Assembly (NCBI GenBank): GCA_017562135.1
Contig: QEYB01000825.1
Location: 248,001 to 312,000 of the forward strand
Length of the DNA stretch: 64,000 nucleotides
Direction: 5' to 3'
Source of the DNA: Dipylidium caninum
Taxonomy: Eukaryota; Platyhelminthes; Cestoda; Cyclophyllidea; Dipylidiidae
How positions within the stretch are numbered: the first letter of the stretch is position 1; each line of letters starts with the position of its first letter. The notes beneath the pieces were generated by a model that was given only the letters and a program-made list of their open reading frames with translations, was not told where the DNA came from and searched no databases. Below are positions 40,601 through 53,640 of the stretch, one piece after another. Position numbers and translations under genes: made by a program.

Positions 40601-41805
40601 CGTCTTGAGAGTACGTGTCTTTCCACCTTCTGTGCCACGCTGAGGGGTTTGTGATGCTAATAATGGTATTTGGACTTCAGTTGACGGAAATTTCGAACGA
40701 TTGTTTGTCCCAACTGGAGATGGATTCACCCGCGGGGCAAATGTCGGAGGAGTGGTCCAATATGGTTTGTGATTTCTATCCTCTACTCCTCCATTTATCT
40801 ATTTTTCCTCCACTCCACTCCTCTCCATTCGTCCACTATCTTCTTTCGTCTGCCTTCTTTCAAGGTTTTGTCCAACCTCATTTGTCTTGGCCAATTGCTG
40901 AATGCCCTCGGTGCGACGAAGCAGGTCCTCGAGATTTTCCGCACAGCCAACCGTCTCTCACTCGACGAGTTGAACAATCGAAAATCTTCCTTCAGTCAGG
41001 TGGGATCCTCGAGTGCTGAAGTTGCCATTGCCATCAAATGATTTGGTAATTACGGTAAATTTCTGTTTCCGTTGGTTAGAGGATAAACGGACTCAAGTTG
41101 ACCGTCGGGTTGCTGCTCAAATTACCTCGACCCAGTCCCACGGAGATCGCCCACCTCATCACGAGGCGAACGAGGCGTTGGGAGGAAGACGAGGAAGAGG
41201 CAACTCGGGATGGCACTGAGACGGACAAGCGAATCGTCTACCTGCGCAGCGCCCTGCGTCTCCTCGCTCGCGAGTCCAAACAACGCGACCGACTGGCCTT
41301 CTTGGCCACCTCCAGCATCTCTGTACCCGGCGACCTGGAGGCTGCTGAGAGTGCCGCCGTCTCCCGCAAACTCGCTGGACGTCTCGGCCGAGTGGACTCG
41401 GCTCGAGCACGAGCGCGACGTCGACGGGTTCAGGCGAAAATTCGGCGCGCACTTCTCTCGGGCGAACTCACTGCGTACGAGGTGTCCCAGCGACTGGCAA
41501 ACGTGTCGGTGGTGGAGGTGTCGGCGGCGGATCATCTCATCAGGCTGATCGAAACGACTGACACGCGGTTGACGAGGGATTTGTTGAGTGGTGCTAATGG
41601 CAAAGAAGTGGCCGGTGGCATGTCCGCTTTGTACGCCTGGTCTAACTGTGGCCTGTCGCGGAAACGAGAAGCTCGTGCCACTTCTAAGGCCGTCCGCTCG
41701 GCCGTCGGTGTGTTGTCGGACGCTACTCCCAGCGGTGCTGCTGTGGAGGAGGACTCACTGGAAGCGACTGCTCCACTGCCGAAGAAGCGACTGAGGAAAG
41801 GATGA
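28631..41805 (+). CDS. UTP20: UTP20, small-subunit processome component
   Basis: Very large helical-repeat (DRIM-type) nucleolar protein needed for 18S rRNA processing. Exons: 28631-28666, 28698-28769, 28803-28860, 28902-28963, 28999-29069, 29104-29298, 29329-29548, 29584-30431, 30472-30684, 30757-30883, 31130-31351, 31414-31774, 31854-32097, 32252-32381, 32846-32931, 32999-33115, 33192-33404, 33863-33883, 33916-34478, 34555-34763, 35068-35369, 35454-35754, 35825-36149, 36240-37618, 37677-39143, 39673-39859, 39937-40610, 40681-40764, 40865-40999, 41080-41805; about 3,200 codons (human about 2,800). Family landmarks: FLTYKER at the N-terminus, DFYPYFPDFFELI, LLTHKKEFIRSF, RILYGR, RRTGTNLLLHLF, AREEAVAALSKVA...SRGYMAMIV. 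Start: MGSYHRDSNTFH splices directly to the conserved FLTY. An acidic stretch lies near 40.0 kb; the C-terminus is Arg/Lys-rich (KKRLRKG). A possible extra exon at 39363-39441 does not close in phase. Confidence 0.93.
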
Positions 41806-44635
41806 TTGTTAACTGCTACTCCTTTGTGTACACAATATGTATATTTCATTTATTCCCAAATGAATGTCTGACCAAACGCCGTCTCCCTCGCCGTATTCTT
41901 TGTCATTTTGGGAAGGAGGCTCGTCGTGAGCTCTCCGTTGTCGCCGCGTTGGGTGTGAGTTGTGACTGGTTCTTCGGCCGCGTCGGTGTCGTTGCGTTGA
42001 GGGGAAGGCGACGGGCTCGCGAGTGCCATTTTGCATCCGGGGTGTTTCCGAGTCGACGGCCTCCCGCTCTCTAACGAACGTCACTTTCTCCCGTCTGGCG
42101 AGCAGCGTCTACTTATGTATTTAAGTAGCAAATGTCGCTTACACAAGTGAATGTAATTTGTTTCTTATTTTGGCAGGCGTCTGGTGTTGTAGCCTCCGCT
42201 ACGAGAGGAAATGGGTGGGAGTGACCCGAGATCAGTCAGGCTGTCGCCATACCAACAGATTATGACGTATTTTGCGTCGCATCCCGGTGCCGACTCCCTC
42301 CGCTCTTTGCCGAACCCCAAATTCGGGGGCTGCTGGTGACGAGACGGGCAAACAAACCCATGCCAGGCGATTTCATTCCTCGAATTAAGCGCATTCGTGT
42401 TCCCTTCTCCTTCCTCCGGTTGGCGTGTGCCCAACCACGTCCACGTCGAACGCCGCATTAGCCGGCGTCGGGGCTGGGAATTAATTCACCGAGTGGAGGA
42501 TGATGCTCGACGCTTGTACTCGTTTAGAAACTATGAGTCGAGTGTCGAAGAGACGTAGAGCACAAAAAGCGCTATTTTTGTTTTTTTTTATATAATATTA
42601 AGTGGAGATAACCTACGCTGGCATCTACGACTTTCCGCCAACGGTCTGGAAAGTTATGTGTGCCTTTTTGAGGGAAATTCTTTGTTTTTAGAGGAAATAA
42701 GCGGCTGACAGTCCTACAACAACATTTTGTTCATTTTATTTATTTTCTTTCCTTTTAAAATTAATTCGCAATCAGCTGGTCGGCGAAATGCCGGATGAAG
42801 ATGGCGGATGTGGTGGCATTCCACATTGCAGAGGAGTTAATTAATTTTGTCCCGAGTAATGGACGCCTTATGTGGTCGTCGACCAGCTCCACCACCTAGT
42901 GAGGTTGTCTTGTGCCGATTTATCAATGCTGATTGTTTTTTTGCCCTCGTAGGCTCCCCATCATGCGTGGTTTCGCCTGGCTGTAGGAGAGAAATGGCAC
43001 TGGATCGCTCCTTGGGCTCTGGGGCCTGTCCTGCGCGTGTCTTCCCACCCGTTCGTTTGCTTTTGATCATTTCCCATTAACATTATCATCACCTCCGGTG
43101 ATGATTTGATGTAGAGACGGCGGCCATCGAGCATCGTAGAAAAAACGGCCGAGAGGCGCACTTGTTCTCTCTTGCAGTCGCTCGGTCAACTCCACTCGCG
43201 TCATTTCGTGGATCAGTCACCTGTGGGTCCCCTTTTTTTCCTACTTTATCGTTTATGATACGCAGATTTTGTTTTAAGACAGCTACGCGGACGGCCTCCT
43301 CCTGCCTAGTTTAGACCCGAGTTCACGTTGCGAATAGTTGCGTGTGTTGCCGCCGGTGGTCTTCCTCCTCAAGACTCCTCGACGATACTCAAACTGCCAG
43401 GAGGAAGTTTTGTGGAACAAACATCGGGCATTTTTCCTTTTACTATTAGTGGATCCACCTCCGAATAGCCTCTTTAAGCTTTCTCGAAGCTCGTTGATCT
43501 GCGCTACGGCTCAACTTGAACTCGTGTAAGATCTGATCTCGACGAATAATAAAGCAGAAATGGGATTTCGTATACAGAGAAACTTTGTAAAATGAGTTAC
43601 AATGTAGCTCTTTTAGTCGCAGCCGAACCCGATCTAAGCCGAATTTTCCGTTTTAGGGTTTCCAACCTAATAGCAGCCAAAGAAATGCACACACTTTGAG
43701 GCTGTCTCGTGGAGGTGCTCCGGTTGATGTGGTCGCCCCCGTCTCATTGAGCGGCCGATTTAGAGGGCGTCCGTAAAGACGGCGACGCTTTCGCCGCGAC
43801 GCCAAACTCCACGCAGAGGCAGTTGTGGCATTAGCCGGCGAAATTGGCCACGACAATTCGGCACTGTCTGACTTGTCAACCTTCCTCCTCCTCCACCCGC
43901 CGCCCTCTCCACCACGTGGGAGAATCTCACATGACAGCGCATGGCCGCCCTCGCCCAGTTCTTAGCCGTTCCCCTCGGAGGCCGCATCAAAGCTTCCAGC
44001 GGCCTCGCCCCCCCACCAGAGTGTCAGGGGAGACTCTTGACGCCCTACGCTCCCATTGAGGGGGAGGAGGGGGAGGGAGCGGTGGACGACAAGTAGTCGG
44101 GGACGAATGACAGCCATTTGTCCGTCGTGTCGCCTAAATGCCCTTGTCCGACCTACAAGAGCCCAAGGATTGATGGACGAGGTGATGACGACATAATTCC
44201 TTTTGACAGACGTCGTCTCCGCCCCCCCCCCCCCCGCTACCCTGTCGCTTTCAGCATCACAGGACCACCTCCGCCTCCGCCCCCCGTCGCCGATTCGGCA
44301 TCCACTGCCGCCTTCCGCCGACAGATCAATGCGGACGTGTGTCTGTCTGTGTGTGTGTGTGTGCTGGCACAGACACACGCCCCAGTAGCCCACTGGTGGA
44401 GTGAAGGACTTTCATTGGTCCTATCGAACTGGAGCGTGTGTCTGTGGCCGACCAGCCTCCCTCTCCACCCCCACCGCCCTCTCGTCGTGTGTGCGCGCGC
44501 ACAGCCACCTTGCCTCCGTGTTCCAACTCCAACCGTCCATTTCTCTCGTCACCTCGTTGTCTCCTCCACCACCTCCTCCATCTCCTCCGTCTCCGCCTCT
44601 TCCACCTCGTCTCGCCGTCTCCAACTCTCATCAGC
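41806..44635. other. spacer between UTP20 stop and EF-hand gene start
   Basis: Contains the UTP20 3' flank and the promoter and 5' leader of the EF-hand gene. GC-rich towards the right, with a run of 14 C at 44222-44235, a GT run at 44347-44363 and a long CT-rich tract just before the ATG at 44636. Open frames here are low-complexity (Pro/Ser/Thr) and are not supported as genes. Confidence 0.55.
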
Positions 44636-47541
44636 ATGCAAGTGAAAAAGGTTAGTGAATACCCCGAGGTGGATGTGACTTCACCCACGTGGATTCGCAA
44701 AATGCGCACCGTGTTTCGTCGTTTCGACTCTCGCGGTCGCGGCAGTGTCGGTATTGACGAATTCCTCGATATTGTCTCAGCTCTCCTCTCCGAATTCCCC
44801 AAGAGTGAGAACTTCTTCGGTGATCAACTGGTACAGGCGATGATCCACCTCTGGTACGGCGTCATCTGCACCGAGGGCGCGGAGCACCAGCGCACAAGCA
44901 TCACGATGAATGAGAACGCCTTCGTCAAGGCCATGGCCGACTGCATTAACGGCGTCTTCAAGACGGAGTTTGTGCAGAACATAGTGACGCCTCTCTTCGA
45001 CCTGGCCGATGGCGATAAGGACGGCTTCGTCCAGCAGAATGAGATGAGCCAAGTGATCTTCGGTTTTGGCGGCAATCAGAAGGAGGCGGAGCTGTTGTTC
45101 CGCATCCTCGACGCGGGCACCAAGAAGGGCGTCACCAAGGAGCAGTTTGAGGGCGTCCTCGCGGAGTACTTCTTCGACGTCGGCATCAAGGGGAAGACGG
45201 CCAAACTCTTTGGTGCCCTCATCAATTACAAGCGTCCAGAAGACTACCCCGAGGTGGAATGCGGCCCCGTGTGGGAGGGCAAAATGCGGACCATGTTTCG
45301 CCGTCTCGACTTGCACGGGGCGGGCAAACTGCGCTGCCATGACTTCATCCAAATCGGTCGGGCGTTGGCACAACGCAATCACCTGGCGAAGCACAAAGCC
45401 GACTACGTGCTGCGTGCCATGTTGGACATTTGGGTGCACTACTTCTCGGTCGACAAAGACGGTAAGGCGCGGCAAAACAAAAATAATAAGTAAAATAACT
45501 GATATAACCTCATGCACACCGCCACGGATGACTGTGGTTATGCGCGCTTACAACTTGTCTCACTAATGACTACATTTACTCCCCCAGGGGGACGCCCTCC
45601 TCCCTCGCGGTGGCAGCTAGGAGTTCCACGAACCCGCGATTACATTCACTTATCCATTAACTCGCCTATTTTTCCGCTTCCGCCTTCAAGAAGGACAGGC
45701 AATTGCCCGGAAGATGGTCTTTTGTGTGTGTGTGTGTGTGTGTGTGTAATTCAGTCTACATGCCCTCTGCTACGTCGCTCTGACCAGAACTCTGCGTCTT
45801 TCTTCCCCCCTCTAATCAAGCTTTTGACAAAGGAGAAACGGGTTTGTTTCAATCTACTTATATGCATGTCAGTAGTATCCACACCCCAAGTGCCCCTGTA
45901 TACAATAATCGCGTAGATCGTCCCCTGAGCATGGAAAATCGTCGAATTTGCGGGAGGCAGTGTGGTCGCCCTCGCATCTCGCCTCCTCTCCCAGCCCCCG
46001 ACGTTGCAATTACGACGGTGCCATGCATGTTTTATGGAGTTAAAAAATATACGAAAACGACGAATGTCCGTCGCCACAGCTGCACCGAGACGGCGTTGGA
46101 GCATCCGCAACCTCACCTCATCTCATCTCTGCACCCTAACCACCTCATCCCGCAGATTCACTCGTTGAGACGCATTTTGACAAGGGGGCCGCCGTCCCGC
46201 CTTCGTCCCACTAGAAAGTATAGAATCTTTCAGGCCAAATTTGCATGTGTAGGTGACAATTTAGTCAATGAGCGTCGCTCCAAACGCTCGAAGAAGCGCA
46301 TTCCTTTTCTCCTTTATTTATTCAATCCTTCACGCATTGCCGGGGCATGCAGTTCCCCAATCCCCTACGCGTTAGCTACCAAGACTAAATGTCATCGAAC
46401 AGTCTGTCCGCCCTTTTGGGAGTGCAGTTCGAATGGGGAGAAAAAACAGGCACAGCGGATGACTTATTTCACTGCTCTCGAGAAGCACCCGTGACGATTT
46501 CTCTGCCTCCCGCGTCCCAACCGGACTGCACTGGAGCGAGCGCCTTTCCAACGCCTCTGTCGACGCCATTTGCCTGACTAGTTGTGACGTTTTGACAGGT
46601 CTTCCACAGTTGGACAGGTTTTTCCACCCTGAGAGGAAAGGCCGCAGGCCATCATGGGGTCAGCGGACACTTGTGGATGTCACCCGAAGCGATTTTTCTC
46701 ACTCTCTCCCCTCGAATACCGTCTCTTCGTCCTCGCCCTCTGCATCTGCATCCCCCGGACGGACGTAGAGCTTGTCATTTGCATGACAAGCATGACGACT
46801 GCCCTGTGAGAGGTCTCGCGCCGCCCCCACGGGTGTTTTGCCCCCTGGGACGGACGCCGACTCGAGTGGACGGTGATGATGGGTTAAACCGATGTAGAGT
46901 TGATTTACTCGGGTCGCCTGATTCGCCTGAGAGGGGAGCAGCAGGCGGAGTTTAGTCGAGTCCTTCTGCATGTCCACTAACCACCTCCTATTTACTCTCA
47001 ATTTGGGTTTTTCCCCTCCAAAAAAGCATGACTCCGACAAAAGCACACTTATCGCGCCGAGTGGGGTGCCGCCTCCGAGACTGTATCTTCGCCTCCCTTG
47101 CAGGAGCTCATTTCACGGAGATTATGGAGAAGGACTTCATCCACAACCTCCGCTCCATGATAAACGGCCAATTCCGTCATGCTATCGACCAGTTCGGTTG
47201 GACCTTCTTTAAGGCCGTCGACGTCGAGGGCACCGGGTTCATCTCCCTCACCGAATATCGCAACTTGCAGGAGGCCTGGCGAGTCGGCCGCGCCGAGGCT
47301 GAGGGCATGTTCAAGGTGGGCACACGCTCCCGCTCTCGCTCTTTCTCGACGTGATGGCGCCTGTAACGTCGGCTCGTGCACTTTTCAGGTGTTGGACACC
47401 GACAAGGATGGGAAGATCAGCAGCGACGAGTACCTCTCCGCCTGGTGTGACTACTTCTTGGGGGAGGACCCGTCCAGTCCGTACAGAACCTTCTTCGGTC
47501 CGGTCATCACGAAGCACACACGCGAGTCTCTCGCTGAGTGA
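44636..47541 (+). CDS. double-length sarcoplasmic-type EF-hand calcium-binding protein
   Basis: Cytosolic calcium buffer/sensor of the sarcoplasmic calcium-binding protein type, here as two fused copies (396 aa; usual family length about 190). Exons: 44636-45461, 47104-47315, 47389-47541; phases close. The halves align at EYPEVDVTSPTWIRKMRTVF (residues 9-28) and DYPEVECGPVWEGKMRTMF (about 203-221). Eight EF-hand positions can be placed, but only loops at 125-136 (DGDKDGFVQQNE) and 349-360 (DTDKDGKISSDE) are canonical; 315-326 (DVEGTGFISLTE) is near-canonical; those at 31-42 and about 225-236 lack acidic ligands at positions 3 and 5. Start: the ATG is chosen because the upstream frame is a low-complexity Pro/Ser leader. 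The first intron is 1.6 kb and the second 73 bases. A 246-codon antisense frame over exon 1 is a shadow. Confidence 0.9.
45723..45747. repeat. (TG)n microsatellite
   Basis: Perfect TG run in the first intron of the EF-hand gene. Confidence 0.95.
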
Positions 47542-50500
47542 GCGGGGGAAAGTGGCCCGGAAGATATGACTGTCTGCACCCGCACACGCACTTCGAACCG
47601 CCTCGCTCCCACCTCCTTCGCCTTCTCTCGTTTCTTTGTTTTTTTTTGGTTTTTTGTTTTTTTTCCCTTTTCGTGCTCATATGTTTAATCTCCACGTTTT
47701 TCCCACTTCACCTTTGGCCCCTATCTCCCTCTCTCGCGCCTTCCTGTGTGTGTGTGTGTGCAGCGGTACGGTTGCGTCTCGTTAAAAATCCTCTTTCTCC
47801 GCCCCCCGCAAAATCGAGCTTCTCCTTGTTAAATGTATACATTTTTGCGATATAAGAACTCGCGAAATAGATGTCCGGCGTTGCGTTACACCTCGGCTCA
47901 GTCCTCGCCTCGCCGCCGTCGTCGCTGCCACATGTCCGTCCAGTCGCCTCGAGTGCTCAGGGCGTCGGGAGAAAGTGTGGGACGCCGCCGTGGGGAGAGG
48001 GTCGGGCAAAGCTCCCCACAACAGCCGCTGCTGAGGTGAGCAGCGGCTGTTCGACCACGCAACTACTCGTCCAGACCCTCTCGGCGTCCACGAGACTGGA
48101 AGACAGGCCTCTCGGACGGCATCGTTGCTTCTCGGTCCGTCGGGGACAGCACGTGGGACGCGGCGTGGGGCGATTGACCTCCGGCTGCCAGCGATCAACT
48201 AAACGGGGACGGTGTTGGCTTTTTGCCCACCTGTAGGCGCCCGCGAGGCTATCGGACAGGCGGCGCCCGACTCGGTAAGCCTCCAGGCCTCGGAGGCGGC
48301 ATGAATGCTCTCCACAACGCGACTTTTAGTGTCCGGTTCGACAAATCTACCGAAACGGGTGGATGTAGAAGCGGCTTTTCCGCGTCTATCGACAAAGCGC
48401 TCCTCGTCGGGAGTCGCGATGGTGCCCGGGCGGGAGGGGAATGAAGTCTCCCCGTCTACTTGATTCACAGCCGTCCGAGTGCCATTTCAACCGGTGAATA
48501 CCAAACGCCATTTCTTGGCCACCATAGAAGGTCCTCCGTCCAAGGGAGGAGGTTTTTCCTCTTCTTAGGCGTCTTTTCCTGCCCCAAGTGTCCCGAGCGT
48601 CAATTGGGGACACACGGGGCCGATGGAACGGTGATCGCGCTCGCGACTTGGGGTTTTAAGCCGAAAGCGGGGATTTTCGGGCGACGGAGGCGACGAATTT
48701 GGCGACTGTCACCTTAAAGCAGTCTCAAGAAAAGCATTTTAACTTAGGCGAAGAAAAAGAAGAGCGTGTCGAGCCTGTAACACCAGCAGGTCACGCCGAC
48801 GGCTGGAAGGTCTGGAGCCGGGCGAAAAGCCGGCAAAAGTGATTCCTTCCACACCGCCGCTGCGCTTTCGAGGGTTCAGGTGGAATAGCGAGTCACACAA
48901 GGCTCCGCCGACAACTTCTCGGGGAGTCGCAAGTGTGTCGGTGTGTTTGTGTCGCCGAAGTTGCCGAGTATTCACAGTGAAACGACTTAATTTGCCGTTT
49001 CTCCAGTGTTGAAACAAGAAATGCTACCGATTGGGGTGATAGATTTGTGGACGTGGAAAAAAAGGAAGAAAAGGGCAAAGTGTCTCTCCAAAGTGAAAAC
49101 ACGCAAATCGGTGTGAACGAGAAGAGGACTTTGGTGTTGCTGCACCTGGTGTTGCCGATGGTCACGGGAAAATAAGAGACGCACCGGAAATTTCTGTGGG
49201 TTGTTGGAAACAAAAAGCAAAATTCACCTACAGTCAAAAAACCGCATTGAATAATAGAAGAGCCGTTAACTTAGGATGACAGCTTGACGGCGTGATGGAG
49301 ATTTGTTTGGTCTATTTGTGGAAAATTGTCTCATCTCATGATGCGAATGATTGAGCCAATATTTGACATCGTCCTTTAAAAAAAAATTCTTATCAAGACA
49401 AAAAGAAATGACGGTGGGCGGGTGTAGAGGCCGGACAAGTGGTGGAGGCGACAGGATTTGCCAGTCTCCTTCTGCAACTTTTTGACGAGTCCCCAAGGCA
49501 GCCTGTGGCCTGGCGTTGCCATTCCATTCCCTCCGTCGTCCTTCCTGCCTGCCTGCCTGCCTTCCTTCTTCCTTCCTCTCGAACACCACTCTGTGGACGG
49601 CAGCCCCTTCCAACTGCCCACTGCTGATAACACCTCGGCACATCGAGGCCTCCGTTCGGTTCCGAGTGCTGCAGGCCACACATTCTCCTATTATTCAGCC
49701 AAAACTGCTTTAGACGTGGAAGAGCCAGCTCCTCCAGGTCCGCAATATGCCCCTTCCCTGCGCTGTTTCCATCGCAGTCCCCTCTCATCCCACTCGTCGT
49801 CATCCACTTCAAGAAAGGCGCCATTTTCTACGAGGTCAGCAGAGATGTGCGTGCGACACTCCACCATCCAAATTCTTCGTGTGGACAGCACACCAAAATT
49901 GCATATTTCACACCATCCACCCCCGAAATGCTTTGTTGAGCTAGAGTAGACCTTTCTGCGACCTGCGATGTTGTCGGCAGAGGATCTTCCTCCACCGAGG
50001 TCTAAACTACTTCGTCGGCGTCACAGTCGTCGCCAGAGGATGTGGCTCGTCCAAAAAGGTGGAAATCACCCTGCATGCAGAAAATGCGCCTTCAACAAAC
50101 ACTTTCATGAATTTCTACCTGCCTATGTGGCATTTTTCCCCTTTTTAAAACTCCTAAAGCGTTACGGCGGTGTAAATGGACTTCACCGTAGCCACAGGCG
50201 CAGCTCGCTTCTTCACGCTTAACACTAAAGTGAATCAGGCCATGGGCCAAATAACCACTTCGATCGAGTCAAAAATTGCCATGGAAAGGGACTGAACTCC
50301 GGTGGACGCGAGACTCCTCCAAAAGAGGGGGAAATCGCACGGGGGACTAACGTGAATCAACTCTGTTTCACTTAATTTGCCACATAAATTCATCGGCAAA
50401 AGCGCTGAGTTGAACATGCGACGCGCAAATATGCGCTTGGAGTCCAAAAATTCCTGGAAGCCGAGATGACTTTCTGGTAATAAGGCTGAGCTTCGTCGGT

Positions 50501-53325
50501 TGGGTGCGCGGAAAGAGAAATGGACCGAGTCATGCACCGGCGACCACGGCGATCCTCCCCAGCGAGTCGTCGTCCACTTCGCCCGTTGGCGAGCGGAGCC
50601 CTTGACAAGACCACGCGTCTCCGGACGCCACACTTCGACGCGAGACTAGATAAAACAGGCAAATCCATTCCACCAGGACCGGTTTTGCCCGCTGAATGGG
50701 GCATAGGAAAAGCCACAGTGATGGAGCATCTCTTCCTCGTCCTCGAAGCCACGAGTCGGGCCACCAATGCCCAGTTCAACGGCAAAGACCCCCTCTTGGA
50801 GTTTGCCCGCGTCGGGTGAACTAACTCTCCGAGACGATTTCGTCCAATTCGGGGAAACAACCCAACCAACAACTCCGACATCACTTGTATTCAAATTTAT
50901 TTGTTTTTAATACGGTAAAAGGTGATATTTCGTAAAACAACGTCCAAGATGCTTTGCACTCACCTTCGGGCGTGTTGCAGCCCGAGAAACCCCTAAAATC
51001 GCCTTGTGACCCTCTTGGTCCCTCATGAAGCCTCCCATTCAGTCGAACTTCATCGAACTGCGGCGTAGACGCTCATCCACGAAGCTGACAAGGTGAGCTT
51101 CTCAACCGCTCGACAGGTCTTTTGGGGGCTCGCAAATGGCTGAGCGGCTTAGCGCCTTTGTTGATTTCTTTTTCCCCACTTTATACAATGTGTAGAGGGT
51201 CGATCAGGCAAATTTCCATAGCAAAATGGGGGAAAAGCTACGCCGAGTTGATGCTTCAAATTAGTCGGGCGGCGCAGCCTCGTCTGGACTCAGCTTCGAC
51301 GCGGTGCACCTCGACGATCCGCTTGCGACGGCGGAAATGGACGGTGACATGCGCACCGTCTCGCCCGCCTCAACGACTGGAGCTGACAGGCCCGGCGGCT
51401 GTCGGACGCACGCACGCGGGGGCGCTCGAGGGCACCAACAGCACCACGGTGGAGTGGGAAAGGGGCGGTTGGCACAGAGACTGTTGCCCCTTCAGCTCGT
51501 CGTCGTCACCGTCGTCCAGAATCTTATCAAACCCTGCGTCCATTGGAGCAGACAGTGGACGTACCGTGGAATGCTTCCAGTGCGCGACATGGACACACTA
51601 AGGAACACCACTCGAGGACATTCCGAAAGCCTTAGAAAAGGAGATCGGAAACGCGCTCCACTTCCAAGAACTTTACATTCCGCAACAGGTGGAGCCCGCA
51701 ATTATTTTAGTAAGTAGGAAGACGTTTTTGCCGAATGTGGGGAGATCAAAGCGCCCGTGATGAAATCAAGCGAGGCGTGCGAACACCTTCGGCTAAAGTA
51801 GCCCCCTTTCATCTCCGCATTCGACGGTGGGCGCCTTCCGCCCCTTCGGCAGCCACTGCCTGAAACCTCTTCAGAGGAAGGAGGTGGCAACACACCTGCC
51901 AAAAGGGGTTAACAGCCGTCCGCCCGCCATGTCCCGCCCGGAGGGGTAATTAGACCACCGTCTCGAAGACTTCAGCGACACGTTGATGTTTCTCTGCCCG
52001 CCGCCTTGGCGAGAAGGCGTCGAAATCCACAACGGACGGGCAACTTCTCTGACCGGCGTTCTCATTGCGATTTGAGGATGCGAAAGAAAAACGACCATGT
52101 TGGCAAACGCCGAGCACTCCACACACGAGAGGTGGGGAGCACATTCAAGAGATCATCCGTCAAGTTTCCCGATGTGTAGGAAGCAACGACAGAAAAAACT
52201 AAACACAACTCGAGTTTGTCTCTAAGAAGCCATCGATCTCACGGCGTCTACTAACTCCGCTTAGTGCTGTGTAAGTGGGAAATGCGCCCAGCGGCTAAAA
52301 TTGGTCCATCGCGAAGGGATGGTATTTGCCGGGCGAAATATGGCCGATCACCGAGGCTCTCCACATCGGCAGTCAGGCGATTACCTGCGTTCCGCGCGAC
52401 ATTGACAGGCGTAATCTGATGGCAGGGGGGAAAGGCCAATGAGGAGAAGGCGGTTAAAGTGCGCCGGCCTGCCTGCGGCTTCCAGGTCATGGAGAGATGT
52501 TAAATGGGCCAACTGAGCCGGTAAGGCGATTGCACTTCCCCCGACTTGCCTCTTCGAGGCGACAGGGCCAGGAGACCGGGCGCAAGGGGAGCCGCGACGC
52601 CCTCAACTCCTGAGGGCATCCACGCAACCAGCATTCGCCCGGCTCGACGTGTCACGGGGTAATTTGACAAAAAAAAAAGAAAAGCGTTTTAGCAAGATGT
52701 ACCGATTGGAGCGATGAGTTGCTCGACAGCCCGGACCGAGAGCCTCGCACTTGGACACATCCGAATCAGGATTTGACGCGCCTTTGGTCAACATTTTACG
52801 AGAGCGGAAGAAAGCATCCTCAACGCTGACCTTAACGACCGCCAGACCGGCCTTATTAGCATTGTCTGAGCCCAAAAACATTCTCAACATGCGCACCACT
52901 GGCCTGAAACACGAAGGCCTCCAACGTAGCCATCACCCAGCGGGAGACAGAGGAGGGAGAAATCCAAGTGGACACACTGGCAGGAGATGGGAGAGCAGAG
53001 CACAGAGCAGTCGCGTTTAGCATGAGAAGCCCACTTCTGTCTTATCAACAGTCAGGGTGGACTGCTCGGAGGAAGTCTCAAAAGATTCCAAATCCCCATC
53101 TCCACTCTTCTTACCACACGTGGAGAATAATGACAACAGAGAGTCACGAGGAGATCATACTTCGACTTGGCAACGCAACACTCGCCGACACAGGCGGAAG
53201 ACGACGACTTCAAGGTGAACGCGTCACGACGAGGGCTGTGGCAGAGAAGTAGTGGCTGGGCATATACACTGATTATATACAAGTGGGGAGGCGGGAGAGG
53301 AAGAAGAAGGGAGGAGAGCAAGGCT
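47542..53325. other. GC-rich, gene-poor spacer with one copy of a dispersed repeat
   Basis: Between the end of the EF-hand gene and the probable last exon of the zinc-finger gene. Holds a T/G-rich stretch and GT run (about 47640-47760) and repeat copy A (49305-50316). The 50.5-53 kb part is CpG-rich with several open frames of 60-165 codons on both strands, but none has a plausible start, splice structure or recognisable family. Confidence 0.5.
49305..50316 (+). repeat. dispersed ~1 kb repeat, copy A
   Basis: Direct copy of 58337-59418. Shared blocks include the start GTTTGGTCTATTTGTGGAAA, a CTTCCTGCC-rich run, ACGTGGAAGAGCCAGCTCC, GAGGATCTTCCTCCACCGAG and TCTTCACGCTTAACACTAA. Similarity stops abruptly at both ends. 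No terminal inverted repeats, poly-A tail or coding frame was seen. It may be a non-autonomous mobile element or a segmental duplicate. Confidence 0.85.
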
Positions 53326-53640
53326 CTACTCGTCTGGTGCCAGTTTCGTGGCTTTACTTTGCGAGGCGGACGAGGAGACGGAGGACGTGGCGGTGGCTGC
53401 GATCTCCACGTCGCCCGGACAGTAGACGGTGACCTTGGCAAACTTGCGATTGGCCCCCACGGAATTGGGACTCAACGCGACGGGGAGGAGGGTGGGTGCG
53501 TGATTGTAGCCCGTTGGTGTGGTCAACATGCCCACCTCCTCCGCCTCCCCATTCTCCTCTGTCTCGGCTGCCGCTGCCGCTGCTGCCGCCGCCGCCACCG
53601 TCGTCGGTGCTGATGAGTCCACCTCCGGTGTGTTCACTGT
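53326..53640 (-). CDS. terminal coding exon, Ala-rich, assigned to the zinc-finger gene
   Basis: A well-formed 3' terminal exon: a pyrimidine-rich tract, TAG acceptor, 104 codons and a stop. It includes 10 consecutive Ala, an acidic stretch and FAKVTVYCPGDVEIAATAT. It starts in phase 0, the phase left by the zinc-finger donor at 60174, and no other minus-strand gene is visible between them. The link across 6.5 kb is inference. Confidence 0.6.
   Translation of the reverse strand, partial: TVNTPEVDSSAPTTVAAAAAAAAAAETEENGEAEEVGMLTTPTGYNHAPTLLPVALSPNSVGANRKFAKVTVYCPGDVEIAATATSSVSSSASQSKATKLAPDE

Noticed and set aside
41809..42084. 91-codon minus-strand frame after the UTP20 stop
   Set aside because: Charged low-complexity translation with no start or splice context; probably UTP20 3' flank.
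43962..44802. Long Pro/Ser/Arg-rich open frames on both strands upstream of the EF-hand ATG
   Set aside because: Simple-sequence composition (C-run, CT and GT tracts) explains them.
44777..45517. 246-codon open frame antisense to the EF-hand exon
   Set aside because: It is the codon-biased shadow of the sense exon, with no family similarity and no splice context.
49266..49949. Open frames of 100-165 codons on both strands
   Set aside because: They lie in the dispersed repeat, and the second copy does not keep the frames through its indels.
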